A stretch of DNA of 64,000 bases, from the NCBI GenBank assembly GCA_037074615.1, contig CM073563.1, positions 17,158,501 to 17,222,500 on the forward strand, read 5' to 3'. The translations under genes were made by a program, and so were the position numbers. Source of the stretch: Leucaena leucocephala. Lineage: Eukaryota; Streptophyta; Magnoliopsida; Fabales; Fabaceae. Every line of letters begins with the position of its first letter. Position 1 is the stretch's first letter. This document shows, in pieces, positions 10,846 to 21,661 of the stretch. The notes under the pieces are model-generated. The model had not been told where the DNA came from. It did not search any database and saw only the letters and a program-made list of their open reading frames with translations.

Positions 10846-13227
10846 GTAACGAGAGCGCAAAGAGGAAAGCGTCATGCCATGGGTAGTTGTTATCGTGTGA
10901 TCAGACTTTGCCTTACTCTATCAATTTCTTTGCCATGTGGTCGCTACCAAAGTTGTCGCATCATCTGTAATTCCCGTCTGTCCGATAAATAGAGCAAGAA
11001 AGAAAAACAGAGGGGGTCGTGGGAGGTAGAAGGAGTGCTTGACAGTCGACGCTATTAAGAGACACTGTTGTAGGTTTAGCCATCCTCGTTGCTGTTGTGA
11101 TTCTTACTGTTGCTACCATCGTCGCGCTTGCTTTTGTATCAAGTACTATAGCAAATCGCCAAATTTTCACTCTTCTTTCCTTCTGTTTGTCATGAACAAA
11201 TGAGACTATGCAGACACGAGAAGCAGTGTGGGAGTGAGAGTACGACGGAGAAAAGAAGAGGTGCAATGGAAGGACATGAGCCAGAGGAGGCTAATGGCAA
11301 CAGAATAGTGACATGAGTTAGAGACAGATAGAGCGATGGTGAATGCAGCGTGAACCAAGGATAGAGAAGACTAAGGCGTGATGGAGAGAGAAAGAAATTG
11401 ACAGAGCAATATGAAGCAAAAAGGAAAACGAAGGGAGTTTGCTGGGAAGAGGGTGAGTCTTCTCAATTCTTTCTAACTTCATATCCTTCGTTCTTGCTGC
11501 TATGGGGTAGGGGTTATTTCAAAGCTAAAAATTTGAGAGAGTAAATGTCTAATTTAGTGAGGATAAGCCAGGTATCATAGTTTCAGACTTGAAATCAAAC
11601 TGAAAGTATGAGCTTGCATTACTGTATATGCTTACTGCTGTTGCTATTCTATTGAGGGTATTGTTGTTACACGAAGTAGAGTGAGACAATGGATGTTGAA
11701 TATATATATACATGTATAATGCTGTCATGGTAGCTTTAAAGCTTGCTACTAGGGTTGCGTGTGTTTAAGCTTACAGGAAATTGTTTGGACATCATATAGC
11801 CATTAGATATGTGTATATATAGATATGTATATATATGATGTTGATACTGGTGAGGAGTTGGAAAGATGTGTATTTTATATATATTAGTTGTTGTTACATA
11901 TTTGATCTAAGAAAAAAATGATATGGCAGCATGTAAGTGGTTCATTGTTAAGAGAGAGTACAAAAGAGTGTTACTATGATTATTTTAAAAGAAGAAAGAA
12001 TTAATTTTTGTAGTGATGAGGAGCTGTTGTTGAATCTAAACCATGAACTTATGGGATATATGTGGTTGTTGTAGGGAATGTTTCTGGACAGAAGATGCTA
12101 TGCATATGTATATGTATGGCTATCTAGATGGTTAAAAATTGCTACTGGTGAGTGTGTGTGTGTGTGTTTGATGCCATGAGAAATGGTTCTGAACAGGATA
12201 TGTATATATATGTGTGTGTGTGAATAATATTGTACTGTTGTGTACCATGGATTTGGTCTAAGTTTTGGGAGAGAGAATAGTTGAATTAGGAGGCTAATGA
12301 AAGTTAATAAGTATGTAAATAATTTGTAGTGATGGTAATAAATCAAAAGTACTTAATATAGAAGAGGTGAATTGCATTTCTTTATAGAATATGGAGTTTA
12401 AGAAGTATGATGAATTTATTTGTCTAGGGATGTTTATTAAGTGTGATAGAATGATGGATAAAAAAAGATAGACATATTTGGATAAAGGTTATTCAAATTT
12501 TATGTGGTTGCAAGGCTTGAAAATTTTCATAGTCAAAGGTTATGGTTTTTCATATTTTGTGGTTTTTCATATTTTAAGTGTTATATAAAGAAAATAGTCA
12601 TTGGCACAAAGAGATGAATGCTATTCATTGATGGAATGTTTTAATTTTAGAAAATTTAGGGAAATAGAAAGAGAGATTAATTTCCTAAAGCTTATAGCAA
12701 GGGTAAGCTATATCGGAATATTTCATGTGAGTGAATAACGTCCCTTAAAAATAGTATTTTATTTAATAATTTGTTATTTGATGAATTCCATTTAAATGTG
12801 TTAATTTTAAAATATAATTTACGAAAAGCAAGTTATATGAATTCATCATAGAAAATGGTTTTATTTCAACTGATTTATAAAAATGATTATGATTATATAT
12901 GAAAATGGATGAAGAAGTTGTAGAAAAGACTTTGGCAAATATTATATTGAATTGATTTTCTTCATGAACTATGCTTATCTTAATTTAGAAAATTATTCCA
13001 TATACTTCCAATAAATCTCTGGACATTTGATTTTAAATGTTCATGCTGGGGTTTTAAAATTTAAAGTATTCTTACTGAAGATTATTTCATTCAAAACTGT
13101 TGTAATCATTACATGTGAAATAGACCCCATACATGTTGGATAGGTTTTAGAAATAATGGAATATAGAATGCTGGTTGCTAACTGTAGTACTGTTAGTCCT
13201 TGGTACACAACGGTTAAACCCGAGCTC
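10846..13227. other. Non-coding block inside the CACTA element, probably part of an inserted LTR
   Basis: No convincing coding region. The open frame at 10,961-11,266 (minus) has no recognisable domain. The block ends, with the repeats below, at AAATTTTAAGATGTGACA (14,172), which looks like a Gypsy LTR end directly next to CACTA coding sequence. I could not find the matching left LTR end or a duplication of TACAA, so the solo-LTR reading is an inference. Confidence 0.35.
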
Positions 13228-13285
13228 GATGGTTATTCATGTGTCTCATACTCACGTTAGTTATTCTTAGGATTTATTCCCATGC

Positions 13286-13570
13286 CTATTATTCGTAGGT
13301 CTCATACATGCGCTTGTTATTCATAGGTCTTGTATATGCACCTATTATTCGTAGGTCTTGTACATGCATCTATTTCTTGGCTTTGAGCTGCGTCAGATTG
13401 GTTATTTACCCTCATGGATTATGTGACCACACCTGTTTCATGGCCTCATGCTACGCATGGTTATTTACCCTCGTGGACTGTGTGTCCACACCTGTATTCG
13501 TGTCTTCGAGCCGTGCCAGATTGGTTAGTTGCCCTTGTGGACTGTGTGTCCATGCCTATTTTCGTTCTGT
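13286..13570. repeat. Two short tandem-repeat sets within the LTR-like block
   Basis: Set one, 13,286-13,369: three 26-30-bp units built on TATTATTCGTAGGTCTTGTA. Set two, about 13,400-13,570: three units starting GGTTATTTACCCTCRTGG at 13,400, 13,459 and 13,523 (periods 59 and 64), each with GTGTCCACACCTGT-like text. Frames running across them (13,308-13,721) are by-products of the repeats. Confidence 0.7.
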
Positions 13571-14159
13571 TGAAGTCCTACAAAAAAATAATTGTTTTGA
13601 AATTATTGTTTTAAATGGTTTTCATGAAATAAAACGTTTACCAAAATATTTGTATCAAATTATACAATGTTATGATTTACATTTAAACATGTTGATGCAT
13701 TGTTTATTTCTGCATTTTTAAATCATGTTTTTGGGGCGTTATTCATGAGTAGATTATTTGGCTTTAGATAGTGCAGTTGACCATATTCCTCTAGTTAAGC
13801 ATTGAAGAGTCTAACGTTTGATCCGAAGCCCTGATTTTGACAAACCTCCTTTTGATGTAATTATTATTTATGAAATACTTGTATTGTTTGGTTGAAAAGA
13901 TAAATACTCCACATAGTTATAGATAATATTCTGGTTATTTGGAAAAAATGTTAAAGAAGATTTGAACGATTGCAGTCTATTGTAGGATTGTTGGGAAATC
14001 AGTTATATAACGATGATCATGCCAAAATTCCTACAGAGGACTTGCGTTTTGATTTAAAATTGTAATAGATTATGGTTTTCATTTCAAACATTTTATTTAA
14101 GATTTTAGGCTTAAGGAATATGAATTTATTCATATTCTGTGCCATTCATGACTCAAATT

Positions 14160-16030
14160 TTAAGATGTGACATACAAAGAGGTTAGTTCATTCCTAAGAG
14201 TGATAGCAGATTTCACATTTGCATGGTCAATAAAGGCAGTTGCCCCCGTGTTACCCACAACTGAATCTATAGGCAACGCATCCACATGGAACATTTTGTC
14301 AGATGCCAATCGGATCACATGTTGCATGTCACTCAAATTGAGAGGTGTAGGAAGTTCACTTGGGAATGATGCGCGTGATCCAAAATAAGATGATTTGGCC
14401 ATAATATGAAAGTCCCCTTTGCCTGACTCACTGTCTTCACCTCATTAGTGAGAATTGGGACAATAGCATCTTCAATTATCAAGTCTTCAACTGCCACCCT
14501 TAACTGGTCGTCCTAAATTTGAATGTGGTGTAAAGTTACCCCTAAGATATGGATGGAACCATGTGCCACTATTATTTTGAGAGGATCCTTCACATTTAGA
14601 TCACAAGGTTTAGCATCCTCTAACACCGGCCTAGCCATGCAATAACTTCCTTTAGTGCTAGGACGGGTTATATTTAAGAGCAATTGAGGGGCACTTGGCT
14701 CATGTTGCCTTCATATCATCATGGTCAACATTTCTTCCTTGATCTTTTTAAACCACTATTGTAATCGTGCCTCAATTGAAGCTTCTGCTTGTGCCATAGC
14801 CTCTGCCTAAGCCTCTACTTTTGACTCTGCCCTCATGATGGATAACAATGATTCTAGTTATGCCATCAGCACATATGGGGAATATCATGGATATACTCTA
14901 AAATAATCTTTTATACCGACACATCCTCCAACTCCCCTAACATGGCCCCCATGCTCTTGTTTTCCTATGGCAACAGTCAATATGTCATTCCTACTTTCTG
15001 ACTTGAAGGAGCCATGTGCGTCTTGTTGTTTAAGATCAACCTATAGCATATAAAGAGCAAACATAAGAAATAATATAATTAGTCTACTAAAATAAAATAA
15101 TAGAAGTAGTACTTACAATTTTTTCTGCAATCATGCGAGCGTGATCACTAGTAAATGATCCGCTCCTTTTCTGGTGAGCGTATAACCATTTATCTTGGTG
15201 ACGTATTGGAGATGGGAAAGTAAGAGTAATACTAGGATTGGACTTAGTATTTCCTTCTAGCATATTCCTCTTGGCCCCAACAAATCTCTTTCAACCTTCG
15301 CATAACCCCTCGAGACATTGTGGGGGGCAATCATTCTTGAGAGCGTGTTCAATGGCTTTTGTTATTTTTTTATACAAGACTTGAAATAGTTAAAATCAAT
15401 ACATACAAAAGAAAAAAATATGGGAAATACAAGATTCCTTTTTCACGGCATATCAATTCATCATAGTTGTTGTTATAATCCAAACCCTAACAAATTCTTC
15501 CTAAGTGGCTTAATCAATGAATTGATACTTACTGTATAGAGAAGGATGAGGCTGACCGTCTTTATCGTAGTCATGCAAATATTGACGATCTAGTTATGTT
15601 TTGAATGCCCTCCAACGCTCAGCGCAATAAGACAACATCTTCTTCTTCAAGACTTCATTGTTAGGAATATCGTAAGTGAGCTACTATAATTTTCATTGAA
15701 AGTTGAGTTATCAACAAACAGTTATATTTTTTGGTATTGGTCTACATACAATATACAATAGTAAGTTCCTATACCCAGATAGAGTCCCAAATTTGATTCT
15801 TCACGTGATTATTAACAGCATCCCAAGTCTATATGACAATTTTAGTCTTGTTACGTGTTAAGAGGCTGACATGACTCATGTACTTGGTCATGTGTTCACC
15901 AATTGGGTTCCAACATGTGTCAAATTCAATCAGTAATAATTTCCCTTCCTTCCTATTGTTTGAAATGTCTTTCAATCGTGTCGTACTTCTACCCCTCCTT
16001 TTCTTAGAGTAGCTTAGAGCGTACTAACCT
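14160..16030 (-). pseudogene. Second CACTA gene (plant transposase, Ptta/En/Spm, Transposase_24-like), degraded
   Basis: The N-terminal region (about 16,030-15,780) reads KKRRGRSTTRLKDIS, then IEFDTCWNPIGEHMTKYMSH, then a stop and TWDAVNNHVKNQIWDSIW, the typical start of this family. After an apparent intron the frame resumes with YDIPNNEVLKKKMLSYCAER and WRAFKT at about 15,690-15,590, again with a stop, then YSKYQFID. The C-terminal region (14,650-14,400) gives DAIVPILTNEVKTVSQAKGT followed by ILWP, the usual end-region pattern. A last frame, 14,402-14,160, runs into the LTR-like end. Several stops and at least one insertion break it. In CACTA elements this gene lies downstream of the transposase and is thought to bind the subterminal repeats. 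Confidence 0.8.
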
Positions 16031-16444
16031 TATTCTGATTACCATTACCCCCATATTCCTATATAATCAATAACAAAATCAAATATAGTAAATAGACTTG
16101 AACCTTTTGCCTTCCGTCAGAATACACAAAACTTGTTCCTTTAGCATTTATCCATGGAAAGAAGTGCAAGCATTTATCACAAAAAAACTAAAAAACATAG
16201 ATTAAACGAACACGTAAATAGCGAAGCATGTACACGAGAAAATAAGTGTCGAGAACACGTACATGGCAAAGCATAATGAGAACGAGAACAGAGAAGAACG
16301 ACTGAGCACAATGAAGCCTGACAAAAACCATATAGCACGACGAGGGGAGTAATGATAGACGACACAAGAAATAAAACTGAATAAAACTTAAGAAATGAGA
16401 AATGAAGAGATGCGCCAATGGGCGGCTTTGAAAAAGTATTTTCA

Positions 16445-16700
16445 GTAAGACTTATTACACTAGCTAACATATAAATCCGGTGCAAAAATCATATTTTGAA
16501 TATAAAATAACTAATATTTTGAATTTCATAAGACTTTTTACACCAGACAACATATAAATCCAGTGTAAAAAAGGTGACCTTAAATTGTTTAGATCATTTT
16601 TTACACCGGATAACATATAAATCCAGTGTACAAAAGGTGATCTTAAGTTTTTCAAATCACTTTTTACACTAGATAACATGTACAACCGATTTAAATATTA
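16445..16700. repeat. Tandem 63-bp repeats resembling CACTA subterminal repeats, internal position
   Basis: Four units centred on ACACCRGAYAACATATAAATCC and ending CAGTGTAMAAAAGGTGA. The central two units are spaced 63 bp; the outer two are partial or diverged. Because 63 is a multiple of three, a minus frame (16,464-16,685) stays open with a repeated WIYMLSGVK motif. That is a repeat artefact, not a gene. The repeats lie between the two CACTA genes. Confidence 0.8.
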
Positions 16701-16973
16701 GAGTTATTTTTTCAAACTAACTTTTTATTAACTCATACCTTACAAGTTAGAACAAAATAATATATGCAATCAGAACAATATACTTGTGCTATTATTACAT
16801 CAAAATAATATATGCAATCACATACAAACCAATCAGAATCCACTTCTTCATTCAATTTTGGTAAACCTACTGAAAAAGAAAGGGTCTCAAATTAAATTAT
16901 CATCGTCAACAACCCTTTTTCCTTGGAGAACGACATACCATCTTTTATTTGCTGAATCAGTAATATAGAACAC
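16701..16973. other. Spacer between internal repeats and transposase gene
   Basis: AT-rich with a local duplication around AAAATAATATATGCAATCA (about 16,755 and 16,803). It may hold the degraded 3' end of the transposase gene. Confidence 0.35.
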
Positions 16974-19813
16974 TTACTTTGCTTGGTCTGCCATAATGAA
17001 AGGCTCATTCCCAAAACTTTTACTATTCAAAGCAACCAGTATAAATCCTAACCAATCCACCATAACACTATTGTTTACATTAGCCCACTTGTATTTGAAC
17101 ATAGGAACTATGAATTTGGTATAGTCGATCTCCCAAATCTCTTCAACAATGCCATAATAAGGGATGACTGCTAAATTAGGATTGTTTTCTTTTGAACTAT
17201 TGAAGTGCATAGCTTCAGCCACTAACATAACACCATTCGCTACTTTTATTATCTAGGGACTTCGTATAAAAGGAATACCTATTGAAATCAAATGAATTCC
17301 AACATATCACATTAAATTTAGGACCATAATTAGATACGCAATTATCATTTGTTACCTTCTTTTTGAACTAATATGCAAAAGATTTATTGTGTTCTCTAAT
17401 CAGCTTTTGCTCTATCATTCTATTATTTTGTTTCTGGACAAGCTCTTTATGAACAATTATATAATCTTGAACTTCATCAATGTTATTCAAGATGTGTAAG
17501 TGTATTTCCTATAATTCATTACGATCAACACTTTTCACCTACATTCTGCATTGACCCCTATTTGGCATAGGGTTTAGTGAGATACTTTAGACAGGTAGTG
17601 TTGACAAAAATCTATAGCTTCTTCAAAAACATATTTTTTAACACTGGATGGCTCAGGCCAATTTGGATTCTTCATATACCCTTTAAGGATTTTCATGTAT
17701 CTTTCAAATGGGTCATCCATTGTAAGTATACAAGGCCCCACAGTTTTATCTCTCACACTAGATGAATGATGAGGTATACCATGATATCAAAAAAGTCTAA
17801 AAGAAACAGTTTTTCAAATTGGCACAAAATAACATAACCCTCATGCTCCAATCATCCAACTTTTTAGTCTCAAAGACTTTGCCCCATATAACATTGAAGA
17901 AGAAGTAAAGTCGGGTTACAATGTGTCTCAAATCATCTTGAAAGATTCCTCGAACAACTACTAGGAGTAATTGTTGCATCAAGACAAGACAATTATAAGA
18001 CTTTTGGCCTATTGATTTCAAATCTTTTATCGACACAATCTTCCTAAGATTAAATGAGTACCCAGAGGGAACTTTGATTCCTTGCAAACATTCACAAATA
18101 CTTTTTCTCTCATCCTTGGATAAAATATTAATCTCTTTAGCACAATAACCCCCTCACCATCTGGTCTTAGATATAAATCCTCACGTATTCATATTTCTTA
18201 CAAATCAAATATTGCCTTCAAAGCATCTTTAAAACTACCATGTAGATTAAGAGTGTTCCAACAATGATATCACACACATTTTTCTCCACATGCAGACATC
18301 AATATAGTACCTTACCTGAAGATATTACCAATATGGAAGCTCAAAGAAGACAAATCTTTTTTTTATATATTTTTCTCACTTTTCCTGGTAGTCTTACCGA
18401 AAATAATATTGATGTCTTTCACCTTTTCATAAACTTGTTCTCTAGTCAATGGCTTTGGAGCATTTTCAAATTCTTGGCCGCAAAAAAAAATTTCTTCAGT
18501 CGATGTTATGGGTGACCTTGTCTTAGAAATATCCTATAACCTAGGTAGATTGTCTTTCTTCCATGACAAAGTTGATAGTAGCAAGTCCCTTCCTCACAAA
18601 TCGAACATGATTTATGGCCCTTAACACTATACCCTGACAAATTTTTGTATGCTGCAAAGTCATTAATTGTATAAAAGATCATGGCCCGCATATTGAATAC
18701 ATCCTTCTTAATCGAATAAAAAACTTCCACATATTCCCATAGCTTCTTCAAATCTTTGATTAAGGGCATTAAGTAAATGTCTATGTCATTTCCCAGTTGT
18801 TTCGAGCCTGAGATGTACATAGACAACATTACATACTTGCGTCTCATACACAACAAGGGAGATAGGTTGTAAACCACCAAAAGGATGGGCCATAAACTAT
18901 GTATACTACTAAGGCTACCATAAGGGTTTATGCCATCTGTACTGAGTCTAAGCCCTAGGTTTCATGGTTCATTGCTGAACTCGAGAAATAAGTTATCAAT
19001 CTTCTTCCATTGTAAAGAATCAACAGGATGACGAAGTTTTCCATCACAAATCCTTCTAGTCGCATGCCATAACATTTTTTGCATAATCTTCATTAGCAAA
19101 AAGCTGCTTAAACCTTGGTATAATTGGAAGACACCATAACACTTTTGTAGGAGACTTGTTTGATATGTACCTTGGTGTCTTACATATTAAACATTTCTCC
19201 TCATCTTCAAAATCTTTTATGTATAATATGCAATCATTTGGGCATGCATGAATCTTTTTATACTGCATGCCTAAAGGACATATTATTTTATTAGCAACAT
19301 AGTAGCGTTTGGGTAACACATTTTCTTTTGTAAACATGTCTTGTAATACTCCACCTATGCCATGCTTTCACACTTACCAATCTCAACACCGCATTCAATA
19401 GGTTATATCTTTTGTACCCTGGGTATAGAGGTTTATCTGCATCACTGCACATATTACCATATGCATGTGACCGCATTAAAGCATCTTCTCCAATATCACA
19501 AATCATGTCCTCTACCAGATTATTAGTATTCATGTCATTATTAAATGTCTATTCTAACTATTCAAATGCACTCGACCTTGCCATATTTTCACCATGCCAT
19601 ACCCATACTGTGTAACTCTTGTAAAATTCCTCACAAGTTATATGAGTGTACATATCTACAGGACTTTGTTCCTCTAATTCAAACAACTCACACAAGGATA
19701 ATAAAACCTTCTATTGTCATCACCACCATTTTGTTTAGCAAAATCCAAAAACTCCTGCACCCCCTCAGCATACTCAATACTTGTTCATTTGCATTTATCC
19801 AATTACAATTCAT
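16974..19813 (-). pseudogene. CACTA transposase (TNP2-like, Transposase_21 type), many stops
   Basis: This is the catalytic transposase of the CACTA element, broken into several frames but collinear with the family. At the N-terminus ATG at 19,813 gives MNCNWINANEQ, then a frame change to YAEGVQEFLDFAKQNGGDD and FYYPCVSCLN, the transposase-associated zinc region. 19,337-19,056 gives KKIHACPNDCILYIKDFEDE and CLICKTPRY. 18,880-18,506 gives LSPLLCMRRKYVMLSMYISG, IDIYLMPLIKDLKKLWEYVE and TINDFAAYKNLSGYSVKGH. 18,087-17,797 gives SYNCLVLMQQLLLVVVRGIF. 17,756-17,574 gives DDPFERYMKILKGYMKNPN. 17,228-16,974 gives YYGIVEEIWEIDYTKF and ending in FIMADQAK, as in the domain found at the end of many plant CACTA transposases. 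Family members form a similar length. It is certainly non-functional as read. Confidence 0.92.
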
Positions 19814-19859
19814 ATTTATGGAAGACTAAAAAATTAGAAAAATAGAAAATAAGAAAACT

Positions 19860-20340
19860 TAGCTTACAGTTAATTTTAGGAGAGAATATATCACACACAA
19901 GTGGAAGAACTCACCAAATGAAACAAGTAAATGATAGCAATGAATTTAGCACAAATAACAACAAAAGCTACAATCAGTAGTGCATAAATCTTCAGTTGTT
20001 AAGACAAGGAGTTCAAAACAAAACTCACCAGTTGTGAAAGGTCGAGAAGACCTAAACGAGCGAACAAGTGAAAAATGACACATGGGAGGCAAGAAAGGGC
20101 TTTTTAAAGTTTATAGCAAATCTACATCAAATAAAATGTAACACAGGTGTATAAATAACTTTTTTGACCTGACATTATATTCTACACCAGTCACTTTTTA
20201 CACCGGTGTAAAATATTATAAATTGCACAAATCTACACCGGATGAAATGGAAAATTGGTGTAAAAATGACTTTTTCTAAACCGGACATTATATTCTACAC
20301 CTGATATTGACACGTCTAGTTTAAATATTTTGCTTTTTTT
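19860..20340. repeat. CACTA 5' subterminal repeats, inner cluster
   Basis: From about 20,100 the sequence repeats TTTACACCGGTGTAAAA, TCTACACCGGATGAAATG and GACATTATATTCTACACC motifs with about 110 bp between major copies (20,170 and 20,285). It lies just upstream of the transposase start and may include its promoter. No clear TATA box was chosen. Confidence 0.7.
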
Positions 20341-20533
20341 GTTTTTGAAAAATAAAAGAACACCATGTCATCAGAACAAGAAACTTCATTCATTTAGCTT
20401 TACTAATAACTTTATATCAAAAGTACGAAATTTCTAAAATAATATCTATCAGAATATATAATTTATTCTCTCTTTTTGTCATTATGTATTAAAAAATAAA
20501 ATAGGAGGGGCAGATAAAGGTTGCAGGCTTTTA

Positions 20534-20858
20534 CTACTCATCAATCTCGAAGGTCTGGGATTCATCAAAGTCGATAGGATCAACAGGATTATGCAAGCTA
20601 TCATTTTGTTAATAGCGGCAAACTTCGAGTAGAAAGCTCTGAAATTGTCTTTCAGTTATTAACTTCCTGATATAGTTCTTCCAATGAGTCCTCTAGGCCA
20701 TTGAAGCGCATGATGAGTTCCTCAAGGTGCTCCATTAGAGTCACAACTAGGGGAGAAGGAGAAGGAACTATAGGGTAAGGGTCAGGATATTTGTCTTTAA
20801 AATCGTCTTTATTTCTTTTGTGTGGTAGAGAAGTAGGTGTGCATAAGGAAGAAGCCAT
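20534..20858 (-). pseudogene. Small acidic frame at the CACTA 5' end, unknown function
   Basis: An ATG in good plant context (CCAATGGCTT, 20,858) opens MASSLCTPTSLPHKRNKDD, then a proline-rich DKYPDPYPIVPSPSP, then a leucine-rich, possibly coiled-coil stretch (LEELIMRFNGLEDSLEELYQ) and a stop near 20,656. Another frame continues directly with ITERQFQSFLLEVCRY, a stop, then DSLHNPVDPIDFDESQTFEI and a TAG at 20,534-20,536. The acidic, ordered-looking downstream frame suggests a former coding region of roughly 105 codons with one frameshift and one stop. It lies between two subterminal repeat clusters, upstream of the transposase. I do not recognise the family. It could be a captured gene piece, a TE accessory protein or chance. 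Confidence 0.4.
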
Positions 20859-20929
20859 TGGAATGTTCAGATAGAAGAAAATAAAATAAAATAGAGATAA
20901 AGTGATGATACAAAAAGTACTAATAATAT

Positions 20930-21234
20930 GAATGGTATACATATATATTTTACACCAGTTAATTGCAATGTAAATATTTCATTTTATTTATAAAAATACC
21001 ACTAGTCATTTATTTTAAAATAAGAAATTGAAGAGTAAAAAAATAACAGAACTAATATACACTTATTGATATTAGTATCCGGTGTCGTAATTATCCTTTA
21101 CACCGGTTACGTGTATATTTGGTCTAACTATTTCATCTTATTTATAAAAATATCACCGGTCATTTTTTTAAACTATCTCCGCAAGGACTGGTTTAAAAAT
21201 GGGACTTTAAAAATCATATTTTGAACCAGTAATA
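20930..21234. repeat. CACTA 5' terminus and outer subterminal repeats
   Basis: TTTTACACCAGTTAATTGCA, CCTTTACACCGGTTACG and repeated TTTCATYTTATTTATAAAAATA segments (about 20,980 and 21,133) lead to the degraded terminus CCAGTAATA at 21,234. Confidence 0.7.
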
Positions 21235-21661
21235 ATTACCACAAAAGATCCTCAGTTTTGGGTGAGTTGAACTAATAACGTGTTGGGGAGGGAAATACAT
21301 GTGGGATTCTTTGGGAATAGGAAAATGACTGAGAGAAAGAACTAGAAAAAGAGGAGACTCAATAATCAAGTTTGATGAATAACTCAAAGCCTTAACTCTA
21401 TTTATAAAGTCATAATAATAATTAAAATTCAAATCCATATCTAAATCTGAACCCATATCCTAACAATTCCTTAAATAATAATCACAATCAAATAATAAAA
21501 CCCTAAGTAAAGATAATGGTATGATAATCCAAACATCATATTTTATTAAAAATAATAAAAATACTAAACTATAATAATTTAATTAGATAATATTGTTAAG
21601 TTATTGATAAATAATATTTTTAATTGTACTTAAATATAAGGATAAAAATTGGGATGTTACA
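21235..21661 (-). repeat. Gypsy family-2 LTR, copy A, right part
   Basis: Continues copy A beyond the CACTA insertion and ends AAAAATTGGGATGTTACA at 21,661. That end is identical or nearly so at 47,899, 51,014, 51,798 and 52,352. Read on the minus strand it is the LTR start TGTAACATCCCAATTTTT. No polypurine tract follows on the right, and the flanks (TGGAT left of 7,784, TAAGT right) do not match. Copy A is therefore either an old solo LTR with decayed flanks or a rearranged piece. Confidence 0.85.

Larger units (their letters stand above)
8920..21234 (-). mobile_element. CACTA (En/Spm-like) DNA transposon, about 12.3 kb with internal insertions
   Basis: The left end begins CACTACTGTAAAAAAAGG, a typical CACTA terminus. 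The right end, near 21,234, reads ACCAGTAATA, a decayed inverse of it. Both ends carry subterminal repeats with ACACCGGTGTA-like cores. Inside, all on the minus strand, are a TNP2-type transposase (16,974-19,813), the second CACTA gene (14,160-16,030), a Ulp1-like protease (9,680-10,545) and a short frame near the 5' end (20,534-20,858). The element interrupts Gypsy LTR copy A, whose two halves lie exactly on its sides. The 3-bp duplication would be ATA (left) against ATT (right), so it is only a near match. Confidence 0.88.

Noticed and set aside
10961..11266. 101-codon minus frame
   Set aside because: Low-complexity Thr/Ala/Ser composition, no recognisable domain, inside an LTR-like block.
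16177..16685. Minus frames of 73-102 codons near the internal CACTA repeats
   Set aside because: One is a translation of the 63-bp repeats; the others show hydrophobic, low-information sequence with no family match.
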